Assembly (NCBI RefSeq): GCF_003014695.1
Contig: NZ_PYAS01000017.1
Span: 62,001-126,000, forward strand
Length of the DNA stretch: 64,000 nt
Origin: Dyadobacter jiangsuensis
GTDB taxonomy: Bacteria > Bacteroidota > Bacteroidia > Cytophagales > Spirosomataceae
Direction: 5' to 3'
In this document: piece by piece, positions 43,888 through 51,892 of the stretch
Position numbering within the stretch: the first letter of the stretch is position 1
How the letters are laid out: each line of letters opens with the position of its first letter
Notes under the pieces: model-generated
The model's input: only the letters and a program-made list of their open reading frames with translations
Databases searched by the model: none
What the model was told of the DNA's origin: nothing
Made by a program: the position numbers and the translations under genes

Positions 43888-46800
43888 TTACAATGAGAGA
43901 TTAAGCCCGACGGTGAAATTCTTAGGCATTGGAACGTTGTTTCCGTCACTATCCCAGGCTTCGGGATCCCAGCCCGGCCATTTGGTGAAAGTGAGCAGGT
44001 TGCGCGCAGAAGCAAACACACGTACGCTGTTCACTTTCAGCTTTTTGGAAAGATCAGCCGGTAGTGAATAGCCCACATTCACATCCTGCAAGCGCAGGAA
44101 CGACAGCTTTTTGTAAACCTTGATTCCCCCGCCGAAAACATTGGTATTGGTGTTCAGCCGCGCATATTCGTTGGTCGGGTTATCGGGCGTCCAGTAAGGG
44201 AAATCGTTGGTATTACGGCGGTCGTAGGTGTCGGACCCGCCCGTGCGCAATCCTTCGGCGAAAGGTGCAATATGGCCCAGCTCGCTACGCAGGAATATGC
44301 TGGCGGTGAAGTTTTTCCAGAATGTGAATTCATTGCGTAAACCGATCCGGAAGCGCGGCTGGCGGTAGCCGATAAACTGTTTGTCCAGCAACGCCTCATA
44401 TTTACCGTTACCATCCACATCCTCCGCTTTGAAATCGCCCGGCTGTAATTTGTAGACTGCCGCCGCATCCTTTTCGGCCGTTTGCCAGATACCCGTCACG
44501 TTATAATTCCACACCCGGTCGATGGCCTGGCCCGGAAACCACTCATTGGAATAATCGGGCAGCTCCCTGGTAACGGTTTTGCCGTCCACCGTTTCTTCCT
44601 TATAATCTCCGAACAACCGCTTGATTTTGTTCCTGTTAAAAGAAAACACGAGCCCGCTGCGCCACGAGAAATTGGCCTGCTCGGTATTGATGATATTGAT
44701 GGTCATTTCAAAACCTTTGTTGCCCAGCAATCCCAGGTTGGTGGTAATGTCCTTGAAACCGGTGATTTCCGGCAAAAGGCGCTTCATCAACAGGTCGGTG
44801 GTGGTCATGTCATAATACTCCATGCTCAGATCGATCCGGTTTTTGAGCAAACTCAGGTCCATACCGATGTTGATGGACTTCGTTTTCTCCCAAACGAGGT
44901 TCGGATTGGCGAGCGAAGTATTGTAAACGCCCACCTGCACATTGGTACCGTCATAGTACATGGCCGAGAGCAGTTGCGCCAATGCCGAATAGGCCCCAAT
45001 ATCCCGGTTACCGTTCACGCCCCACGATAAACGGAGCTTCATCTGGCTCACAAAATCAATATGGAAGAACTTCTCTTCCGAAATCTTCCAGGCTATCGCA
45101 GCCGCCGGAAAAACCGCCCTTGGCTGCTTGGTACCGAAAGCCGAGAAACCATCCCGACGAACCGAGGCCGTAATCAGGTATTTATCAAACAATGTGTAGT
45201 TGAGCCGCGCCATGGCTGCGTCGCCCGTGATCTGGGTGTCGTTCGTCTCCATAGCCGGGCTGGTACCATACTGCATCCCGTGGAAGCCCAGGTTCTGGTT
45301 CGGTACAAATCCCTGGTTCGCGATTTTGGAATACCAGCCGCGGTTACGCTCGGCGCTGTAAAGCAGCGTCACATCAAACTGGTGGACGCCGAACTGCTTG
45401 TTCCAATGCAAAAGGTTGTCGAGAATATACTCGTACGTGGATGCGTCCGCCCGCGTGCTATACCCGCCCGAGCGTGTGGAGCCGCCGTCGAGCGTGTTGG
45501 ACGACCAGAAATTGTAGTCTTTCGAAGCCTCATACCTCGGTTGGAAGGATATCTTGTAATCAAATCCAAAAGGCAGCTTGACCTTAGCATAAAGCGAGGC
45601 AAACAGCGTGTTCACCTTTTTCATCCTCTCCTGACCATAAAAGTTGATCAGCGGGTTAGCCACGGCGAAACTGTTCGGGTACCACATCGCATTGCCGTTC
45701 TCGTCGAACATCGAGCCGTAAGGACTCATGATGAACATCTGCCCTAGGTTGGCAGGAACCGTACTCTCGTCGCGATCGGCAAACTGGCTGTTTACCCCCA
45801 CATTGAGCCAGTCGGTCACTTTGAAATCCACATTGAGGCGCGAACGGATCGTCGAAAACTTGTCGCCGCGCAATATGCCTTCATTATTCTGATAACCCAG
45901 CGACCAATAGTAAGTCACATTCTGTGAACCGCCGCCGATGCTCACGTCGTAGTTCTGCCGCAACCCGGTGCGGATCACTTCCTTGTACCAATCCACGGTT
46001 TTCCCGGCCAGGTAATTTTCGGTTTCGATCGGGAAAAAGCGCAGGCGACTGAGCCATTCCTGGGTATTGTCGGCTTGCGGGTTGTTGCTGGCAGTGCGCC
46101 ATTGTTCCAGCGAAACACCCACCGGTAGCGTACCCGGGTTGTCGTAATAATAAGCCGGGCGGTCCGGATTGGTAGCGCGCAGCAGGTCGCGGCGGAAGCT
46201 AAGGTAGCCGTCCTTGTCGAAAGGTTTGAAATCATTGGCAGTCTGAGCCGTCCCCACATTGGCCGAAACATTGATCACCGGCTTGCCCTTGGTACCCTTC
46301 TTAGTCGTGATCAGGATCACCCCGCCCGCGGCCCGCGCGCCAAAAACGGCTGCCGAGCTCGCATCTTTGAGAATATCCATGGTTTCGATATCGGCCGGGT
46401 TAATGTCGGCAATGCTGCCGTTGAAGATCACACCGTCCATCACCACCATCGGGCTCGAATTAGCCGTCAACGATTTCGGTCCGCGGATCTGCAATGAGCT
46501 CCCTCCCGCCGCGGAAGTGGCCTGGTTCGCATTGAAACCCGCCACAGTGCCCGTCAGCATATCGGTAAGCTGGGTCATGGGCTGGTTTTTGAATGTCTTC
46601 GAATCGATCCGGATCACGGCGCCGGTCAGGTCGCTTTTCTTCATGGTACCGTAACCTACTACCACCAGTTCATCGAGTGCATTGGTGCTCGGCTGCATCG
46701 TAATTTCAATCACCGATTGGTTCCCGACCGCCACTTCTTTCATCACATAACCTACATAACTGAATGTGAGCACATCCGACGGAGCCGCCTGCACGGCGTA

Positions 46801-47001
46801 GCGCCCGTCGGCATCGGTGGTGGTGCCGCGCTGGGTTCCTTTCACCACGACGGTCACGCCCGGCAAGCCCTGTTTGCTCAAACTATCGGTAATCACGCCG
46901 GTAACATCCCTCAGATTTTGCCCGTGGAGCCAGAACGGGCTGAGGCATGCAAAAAGAACAAGAATACGGGCCCAACGATGGGTGGGTAGTTTTACATGCA
47001 T
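43888..47001 (-). CDS. SusC/RagA TonB-dependent transporter without STN domain
   Basis: The 1037-residue protein has a signal peptide, then directly the CNA-B-type domain (VTGVITDSLSKQGLPGVTVV), the TonB-box region (DELVVVGYGTMKKSDLTG), the plug (ILKDASSAAVFGARAAGGV) and a barrel ending KNFTVGLNLSL. Unlike the other two SusC proteins here it has no STN domain, which agrees with the absence of linked sigma and FecR genes. It imports its substrate with the downstream-encoded SusD. Expression must be controlled in another way. Confidence 0.95.
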   Translation of the reverse strand: MHVKLPTHRWARILVLFACLSPFWLHGQNLRDVTGVITDSLSKQGLPGVTVVVKGTQRGTTTDADGRYAVQAAPSDVLTFSYVGYVMKEVAVGNQSVIEITMQPSTNALDELVVVGYGTMKKSDLTGAVIRIDSKTFKNQPMTQLTDMLTGTVAGFNANQATSAAGGSSLQIRGPKSLTANSSPMVVMDGVIFNGSIADINPADIETMDILKDASSAAVFGARAAGGVILITTKKGTKGKPVINVSANVGTAQTANDFKPFDKDGYLSFRRDLLRATNPDRPAYYYDNPGTLPVGVSLEQWRTASNNPQADNTQEWLSRLRFFPIETENYLAGKTVDWYKEVIRTGLRQNYDVSIGGGSQNVTYYWSLGYQNNEGILRGDKFSTIRSRLNVDFKVTDWLNVGVNSQFADRDESTVPANLGQMFIMSPYGSMFDENGNAMWYPNSFAVANPLINFYGQERMKKVNTLFASLYAKVKLPFGFDYKISFQPRYEASKDYNFWSSNTLDGGSTRSGGYSTRADASTYEYILDNLLHWNKQFGVHQFDVTLLYSAERNRGWYSKIANQGFVPNQNLGFHGMQYGTSPAMETNDTQITGDAAMARLNYTLFDKYLITASVRRDGFSAFGTKQPRAVFPAAAIAWKISEEKFFHIDFVSQMKLRLSWGVNGNRDIGAYSALAQLLSAMYYDGTNVQVGVYNTSLANPNLVWEKTKSINIGMDLSLLKNRIDLSMEYYDMTTTDLLMKRLLPEITGFKDITTNLGLLGNKGFEMTINIINTEQANFSWRSGLVFSFNRNKIKRLFGDYKEETVDGKTVTRELPDYSNEWFPGQAIDRVWNYNVTGIWQTAEKDAAAVYKLQPGDFKAEDVDGNGKYEALLDKQFIGYRQPRFRIGLRNEFTFWKNFTASIFLRSELGHIAPFAEGLRTGGSDTYDRRNTNDFPYWTPDNPTNEYARLNTNTNVFGGGIKVYKKLSFLRLQDVNVGYSLPADLSKKLKVNSVRVFASARNLLTFTKWPGWDPEAWDSDGNNVPMPKNFTVGLNLSL

Positions 47002-47342
47002 AAGATTATGGTTAGGAAATAAAAAATGAATTTTCAGAGGATCACAGGGCCAAAATCAGGACATAGCAAACCTTGCCTCGCAATGCGGCTGCGAAGTCAT
47101 TTATGATGCGTTTTACACATCAAGCAGTATTTAATTTTGACTTATAACAATGTTACAAGGAATTTAATAGGTATCCACGCGATCGGGCAGAAATAGTACC
47201 GATAACGTTCTCGGAGGGTTGGGGGGCGCTGACGGCGGACTGTTGACCGCCGACCGCTGACGGCCGACCACCAACCATGGACCATAGACGATGGACCATG
47301 GTCGGTGGTCAACGGTCGGCGGTCGGCCGCAGGCCCCTCCCC
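47002..47342. other. Intergenic region with AT-rich half and heptamer array
   Basis: The 341 bases contain no gene. The part next to susC (47002-47226) is AT-richer and should hold its promoter, but no good TAnnTTTG was found on the minus strand; a TAATTTTG occurs on the plus strand only. The rest is the family B array. Confidence 0.5.
47227..47335. repeat. Mirrored 7-bp repeat array, family B
   Basis: About fifteen consecutive heptamers. The left half has units such as GCTGACG, GCCGACC and ATGGACC; the right half has GTGGTCA, ACGGTCG and GCGGTCG, their inverse complements. The halves can fold on each other around ATGGACC/ATAGACG units, making a long hairpin of heptamers. It ends eight bases from the ApbE stop codon. 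Confidence 0.85.
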
Positions 47343-48371
47343 TCAGCGTTCAGCCACCACGTAGCGACCAAAGCCAGCCGAAGCGGTATCGGCCACTGTG
47401 CCGTCGGGTTTCCGGTAAATGAGGTAGGCTTCCATACCCGGGTGGGCACGGAGTATTTCAAACGCCCCGTCGATGCCTGCGGCGAGCAACGCATTGTCGA
47501 AGCCGTCGGCGGTGATCGCTTCGGGCGCCACTACGGTCGCGCTGATGATCTCGCGCTGAACAGGGTAGCCGGTTTTAGGGTCAATGATGTGCGAAAGCCG
47601 CATCCCGCCCGATTCGCGGAACTTCCGGTAGCTGCCGGAAGTGGTAACGGCCCCATCGCCAATGCTGATTACTTCACGGATCGCCGGCGCGTCGAACACA
47701 TTGGCGGAAGGGGTTTCGATGCCGATGTTCATCGGTTCATTACCCGGCAGCTTCCGGCCTTTCGTACGGATCTCCCCTCCCACTTCCACCATATAGTTCG
47801 CGATTCCGCGTGCTTCCAGGAAACTTGCCAGCACATCCACCGAATACCCTTGCGCAATGCCGTTCACATCTATCTGAACGCAGGGAGCCGTTTTCACGAG
47901 TCGGAGGCCTTCCATTTTCAATTTATCAGATCCCACACACGGCAGCAGCCGGTGAATGGCCGCGCTGTCGGGCATTGCGTCCGTAGCTTTTACCCCGAAA
48001 CCCCACGCACGTACGAGCGGATACACGGTAATGTCGAAAAGGCCGCCGGTAGTTCGGTAAATCTGCATTGATTTTTCAATCACATTCGCAAAGTGAGCGT
48101 CCATTTCCACGGCTTCCTGTGACGCGTTGAACCGGCTGATCAGTGAACCCGGCTGGTAAATGGAAAGAGATGCGTCGAGGCTTTTGAAAATACTGTCTGC
48201 CTGTGTTTTACTAACCAATTTCTGATCGGCATAATACGTAATGGCATACGTTGTACCTTGCGCCTGCCCGGTAATGCGGTAGGTTTCCGGGATGCGTGCG
48301 GGGCGTAATGCGCTTGTGAGGATGCTCATTACGCCCGCTACCAGTATGACGTGATGCCAGCGCCGTTTCAT
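47343..48371 (-). CDS. apbE: FAD:protein FMN transferase, ApbE family
   Basis: The Met at 48371 (MKRRWHHVILVAGVMSILTS) gives a membrane or signal segment and 342 residues; the longer open frame lies within the upstream gene. ApbE motifs: GTTYAITYYAD, DVNGIAQGYSVDVLA, VEVGGEIRTKGRK, SHIIDPKTGYPV and ITADGFDNALLAAG. It attaches FMN from FAD to Ser/Thr of periplasmic redox proteins, such as NqrB/C or other flavoproteins. Its start codon overlaps the stop codon of the Gfo/Idh gene (TGATG), so translation is coupled. The target protein is not evident nearby. Confidence 0.92.
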   Translation of the reverse strand: MKRRWHHVILVAGVMSILTSALRPARIPETYRITGQAQGTTYAITYYADQKLVSKTQADSIFKSLDASLSIYQPGSLISRFNASQEAVEMDAHFANVIEKSMQIYRTTGGLFDITVYPLVRAWGFGVKATDAMPDSAAIHRLLPCVGSDKLKMEGLRLVKTAPCVQIDVNGIAQGYSVDVLASFLEARGIANYMVEVGGEIRTKGRKLPGNEPMNIGIETPSANVFDAPAIREVISIGDGAVTTSGSYRKFRESGGMRLSHIIDPKTGYPVQREIISATVVAPEAITADGFDNALLAAGIDGAFEILRAHPGMEAYLIYRKPDGTVADTASAGFGRYVVAER

Positions 48372-49591
48372 CAGGCCGAATATTCGGGTTTCCAATACTG
48401 CACTTTTTCGGTGTCGGCCGCCGCATTGCCCATATGAATCGCAATGGAGCCATCGCGGCCGGTTTCGACGTTGGAAACGGGCTCCTTTTTGTTTCGGACA
48501 CATTCGGCGAAGTCTTTCAACGCGAACACCGTCGGTTCCAGATCCGCTTCACCCGGCTTGCCGAACTTCACTTCCACGCCTTTGCCCTGGGTGGTGGCGG
48601 CAATGGTGGCACCCGTGACGCCATCCACGACGCCCTTGGCATTGTTGGTGATTTCGGGGTAAATGAATGCCTTGTCGCGGAGTATCTCGACAGTCGCCTT
48701 ATCCCCCAGAATGCGGATGCTGTAACCATTATACGCATTGGATAATACCGAGGTCACGCTGGCTTTCACGCCATGGGGATAGTCGTAAACCGTGCGGATG
48801 TTGTCGTACGTATCCCGGCCGTCCTTCCAATAGTTGATACCACCCAGGCCCACCACCTTCAACGGACGACTGTCGGTGAGGTAATTCACAACGTCGATCT
48901 CATGTGCGCAAAGTTCCGAGAGCGGGCCGCCGCAATATTCGCGGTACATGCGCCAGTTGATAGCACGTTCCATTTTCGGGTCTTTCACGGGGAAGCGCCA
49001 GTTCGAGTTGCGGTTGTACTGACATTCGAAATGCGTGATTTTTCCCAACCAGTTTTCCTTTATAATCTCCTTCACCCGGTGATAAAGGCCATAGTAGCGG
49101 TACTGGTAACCGATTTGAAACACAAGCCCCGAAGCCTTCACCTTTTTCACGAGGTCAATCGCCTGCGGGATGTCGTACGTCATGGATTTTTCGAGGTAAA
49201 TGTGTTTCCCCGCCTGCAATGCTGCCACGGCCATCGGGTAATGCAGGTAAAGTGGCGTGGCGATCACCACGGCGTCGATGGATTTGTCGTCAAGCAGCTT
49301 CCGGTAATCGGCGTAGCCTTGGGCGTTTTGAGCAGCGAGGCTCAGGCCGTTTTGCAGGTTTTCAGGAATAATATCGCAGCAGGCTACCAATTCGTAATCG
49401 GGCATTTCGTGGATGAGCGTTGCCAAACCGGCACCGCGCGAGCCGGTACCGATGATACCGAGGCGGATCTTGTCGGCCGGGCGCACTGCTTTGCCGAATG
49501 CCGGTGAAAATGCAGCAGAAAGCCCCGCTCCTGCCATCGCGGCAAGGCCGGTGGCGATAAAATCTCTTCTGGATGTAGCTGTTTGGGTCAT
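48371..49591 (-). CDS. Tat-exported Gfo/Idh/MocA-family oxidoreductase
   Basis: The 406-residue protein has a twin-arginine signal (SRRDFIATGLAAMAGAGLS). The NAD(P)-binding domain shows LGIIGTGSRGAGLA and VVIATPLYLHYPMAVAALQAGKHIYLEKSM, with the catalytic-type Glu-Lys (EKS). The substrate domain includes CGGPLSELCAHEIDVVNYL. Exported members of this group, such as some glycosidases of family GH109, bind NAD tightly and act on sugars by oxidation-elimination. Here activity on a glycan or sugar is plausible but unproven. It leads a two-gene unit with apbE, and family A repeats fill the spacer before it. Confidence 0.9.
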   Translation of the reverse strand: MTQTATSRRDFIATGLAAMAGAGLSAAFSPAFGKAVRPADKIRLGIIGTGSRGAGLATLIHEMPDYELVACCDIIPENLQNGLSLAAQNAQGYADYRKLLDDKSIDAVVIATPLYLHYPMAVAALQAGKHIYLEKSMTYDIPQAIDLVKKVKASGLVFQIGYQYRYYGLYHRVKEIIKENWLGKITHFECQYNRNSNWRFPVKDPKMERAINWRMYREYCGGPLSELCAHEIDVVNYLTDSRPLKVVGLGGINYWKDGRDTYDNIRTVYDYPHGVKASVTSVLSNAYNGYSIRILGDKATVEILRDKAFIYPEITNNAKGVVDGVTGATIAATTQGKGVEVKFGKPGEADLEPTVFALKDFAECVRNKKEPVSNVETGRDGSIAIHMGNAAADTEKVQYWKPEYSA

Positions 49592-49601
49592 GGGTGTAGT
49601 G

Positions 49602-49740
49602 GTTAGGAATGGTCGGGTGTTGTTTGGGTGGTCAAGTATTGTCAGGTATGGTCAGGTGTTGTCAAGGGTGGTCAGGCGTGGTCAGGAATAGTCAAGTGTA
49701 GTCAAGCATGGCCAGATGGTGTCAGGAATGGTCTGGGGAT
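49602..49740. repeat. 10-bp tandem repeat, family A (longest array)
   Basis: About fourteen units in 10-base register, consensus GTCARGNRTG (for example GTCAAGTATT, GTCAGGTATG, GTCAGGCGTG). One unit is nine bases. The array starts eleven bases upstream of the Gfo/Idh ATG. Confidence 0.85.
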
Positions 49741-49792
49741 TGGGGATTGTCAGGTTTTGTTAGGAACGGCTTTTGATCATAAAATTATAGCA

Positions 49793-49808
49793 ACGGGCAC
49801 GTGCCCGT
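49793..49808. promoter_or_regulatory. Perfect 16-bp palindrome, candidate operator
   Basis: ACGGGCACGTGCCCGT is its own reverse complement. It lies in the spacer before the Gfo/Idh-apbE unit, about 200 bases from the start codon. Confidence 0.45.
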
Positions 49809-49867
49809 AAATGTAAGTAATTTTTAATCAGATCGAAATGAAACGGGTTCAGAAAAAATTTCAGGCA

Positions 49868-49901
49868 TAAAAAAGTCCCGGTAGTGTGGTTACCGGGACT
49901 T
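49868..49901 (-). terminator. Rho-independent terminator of the sigma/barrel-fusion unit
   Basis: Stem AAGTCCCGGTA (49873-49883) with TACCGGGACTT (49891-49901), 7-base loop. On the minus strand it is followed by six T, 16 bases after the stop codon at 49917. Confidence 0.9.
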
Positions 49902-49916
49902 GACCTCGTGAGCGGT

Positions 49917-51254
49917 TCAGGGTCGTACGAAACGAAGCCCTGCCGATATCCCCACGCGGTACGGCTGATAGTAGAACGGGTTTTCGGTACCTTTGACCTT
50001 CACCGGGCTGAACTCGGCATAGGGTCCAATGCTAAATGCAGTATGACGGGTTACCGCAAATTGTTTTCCCAATCCCAGGCTGATCCACCCGAGGCTTTGG
50101 CTGCTGTTCAAATCATGCGAATATTCCGCTCCGAATGCAGCATAAAATCTGCTGACCGGCGAATGCCCCCATCGCAGCTGCCTCGAAACGCCAATGCCCA
50201 GCATGGAGAATTTCCGGTTCTCCTCCACCCTGTCGCCCTGGCGTACGGTTTGGTATTGCCCTTTATCATCCGGTTTGACGAGGTAATTGTTGTTGGCGAT
50301 TTCGTAGGAATAGGTTTGCCTGAAACCACTGAAATGAAGCTGTAACTGAATACCGTTGCGCTCAACGCCACCGCTTATCTTGTAACCCATCGACCGCGCC
50401 GTGAACAAGGTCGGGAAGCTGAAATTCTGAAAGTCCTGCGCCGCCGACGACGGTACCGTCAAGATCTGGTACGAATGCAATGCCGACGCATTGAAAAGCC
50501 ACGCCACCCTCGCCGGGTTGGTAACGATCACCTTCGCCGGCTTGAATGCAGGCGTTACGACACCGCGCAAATGCAACGGAATCGGCACCTCTTTCAACGA
50601 CATCGATGCCAATTCTTCCAGCGGCATCACCGCCATCGCCGAATCCACCTGCGCAGGCGCTTCCTCAGCCAGCGCGGTATTCAAATGGTCGGAAAACGGA
50701 TCCGTACCCTGTGCTGTCACCATGCCAGGGCCTGCATTCACCGGCGGTAATCCTTCATACCGGCTTACAGTGGCGCCCGGAGTGTTACCAGTCTGCCCGC
50801 GATGCACTTTTGCTGCCGGTTGGCCACTCAGGTCTTTCACAAAAACACTTTTAACCAGTTTCTCCGATCGCGAAACGGGTATTTTCCAGATCGTTTTGCG
50901 AGAAAGTGATTGGGCCGAATGCACCGGCGCTTTCGAAGCGGAAAGCGCCTCTTCCGCGGGTTTTGCGTCACCGGGTGTCGCTGGTACCGCCCCGGTTGCA
51001 GCGTGTGCATCCGCTTTTTCCGAAACCGCGAACGCCGTTTTACTTTCGCCCACGAAGCGACTAAGCAGGATGCCGGAGACCGAAAGCAGCACGAGCGCCC
51101 CGGTGAACCACCAATATCTTCCCGTACGCGCGGGTTTCACGCGTGCACGTATGCGTTCGAGCGCATTCGCGTTGGGCTGTTCCTCATAGTCATCAAACTT
51201 GCGTTTGAGGACGTCGCGCAGCGCTTCGTTCAATTTGTCCTCAGAAGTTTTCAT
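49917..51254 (-). CDS. Membrane protein joining an anti-sigma-like region to a beta-barrel-like domain
   Basis: The 445-residue protein starts with a charged cytoplasmic region (MKTSEDKLNEALRDVLKRKF), a single membrane segment at about 48-66 (WWFTGALVLLSVSGILLSRF), then a Pro/Ala-rich linker of about 180 residues. The last 180 or so residues (MGYKISGGVERNGIQLQLHFSGF, FYAAFGAEYSHDLN, LGLGKQFAVTRHTAFSIGPY, VGISAGLRFVRP) read like outer-membrane beta-barrel strands. The gene overlaps the end of the ECF sigma gene by 14 bases, so it is probably its anti-sigma partner. No family is named with certainty. Confidence 0.7.
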   Translation of the reverse strand: MKTSEDKLNEALRDVLKRKFDDYEEQPNANALERIRARVKPARTGRYWWFTGALVLLSVSGILLSRFVGESKTAFAVSEKADAHAATGAVPATPGDAKPAEEALSASKAPVHSAQSLSRKTIWKIPVSRSEKLVKSVFVKDLSGQPAAKVHRGQTGNTPGATVSRYEGLPPVNAGPGMVTAQGTDPFSDHLNTALAEEAPAQVDSAMAVMPLEELASMSLKEVPIPLHLRGVVTPAFKPAKVIVTNPARVAWLFNASALHSYQILTVPSSAAQDFQNFSFPTLFTARSMGYKISGGVERNGIQLQLHFSGFRQTYSYEIANNNYLVKPDDKGQYQTVRQGDRVEENRKFSMLGIGVSRQLRWGHSPVSRFYAAFGAEYSHDLNSSQSLGWISLGLGKQFAVTRHTAFSIGPYAEFSPVKVKGTENPFYYQPYRVGISAGLRFVRP

Positions 51255-51825
51255 GATGTACTATTCCTTTTAGTTCCAATTTTTTCATTAGCAGGTTACG
51301 TCCTCTCATGAACTGCGACCGGGCCGTGGCATCCGACATGGATAACATTTCACCAATTTCGGTGTGTGTATAGCCGTCGATCAGGTGCAGGTTGATCACC
51401 GTCCTGTATTTATCGGGTAACTCGTTGATCAGGTCCAGCAGGTCGCGGACGTTCATCTGGTCGATAATGCGTATGTAATCATCCGATTCAACCTGCCATT
51501 CCACCCCGTCGAGCGAGCTTTGAAGCTCCTGCTGCTTGGTAGTGCGGTTGTAATAGTTGATTGCCGTCCGGATCACCGTCACTTTCACCCAGCCGTCCAC
51601 AGCCTCAGGCTCCTTCAAATCGTTGATATTGTTAAAAATCTTTACAAATGCGTCCTGAAAAATATCGTCGGCCTCAGCCACGGTCCGCGCGTAGCGCCGG
51701 CAAATACCGGTCATTTTGGCCTTGTATCGCTCGTAAAATACGGTCTGCGCCCTCGGATCCTGCTGCTGGCAGGCTTTCACGAGGCTCGTGACGCTGTCGT
51801 ACTTTTTAGAGAGAAAGAATTTCAT
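51241..51825 (-). CDS. ECF RNA polymerase sigma factor
   Basis: The 194-residue protein has region 2 (AQTVFYERYKAKMTGICRRY, EADDIFQDAFVKIFNNI) and region 4 (INELPDKYRTVINLHLIDGY, IGEMLSMSDATARSQFMRG). No SusC/SusD pair is linked. Its last 14 bases overlap the next gene, a membrane protein with an anti-sigma-like N-terminus, which suggests coupled expression. Targets could include the barrel gene itself or the neighbouring lipoproteins. Confidence 0.93.
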   Translation of the reverse strand: MKFFLSKKYDSVTSLVKACQQQDPRAQTVFYERYKAKMTGICRRYARTVAEADDIFQDAFVKIFNNINDLKEPEAVDGWVKVTVIRTAINYYNRTTKQQELQSSLDGVEWQVESDDYIRIIDQMNVRDLLDLINELPDKYRTVINLHLIDGYTHTEIGEMLSMSDATARSQFMRGRNLLMKKLELKGIVHHENF

Positions 51826-51892
51826 TAGGGACGTTGGGTTCAGGAACTAACTTATACCTGGAAGTAACTTAAACTTAATTAATTACTATTTT

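Larger units (their letters stand above)
49592..49916. other. Intergenic region with repeats, palindrome and terminator
   Basis: The 325 bases hold no gene. In order they contain the family A array, an AT-rich segment, the 16-bp palindrome at 49793-49808 and the terminator of the barrel-fusion gene. A promoter for the Gfo/Idh gene should lie here, but no strong minus-strand box was found. Confidence 0.6.

Noticed and set aside
48372..48503. N-terminal extension of ApbE
   Set aside because: The 44 extra residues are Cys/Arg-rich shadow sequence of the Gfo/Idh gene; the Met at 48371 starts a normal membrane segment.
49602..49740. CRISPR array
   Set aside because: The units are 10 bases long with no unique spacers of 25-40 bases, and no cas gene is present in the window.
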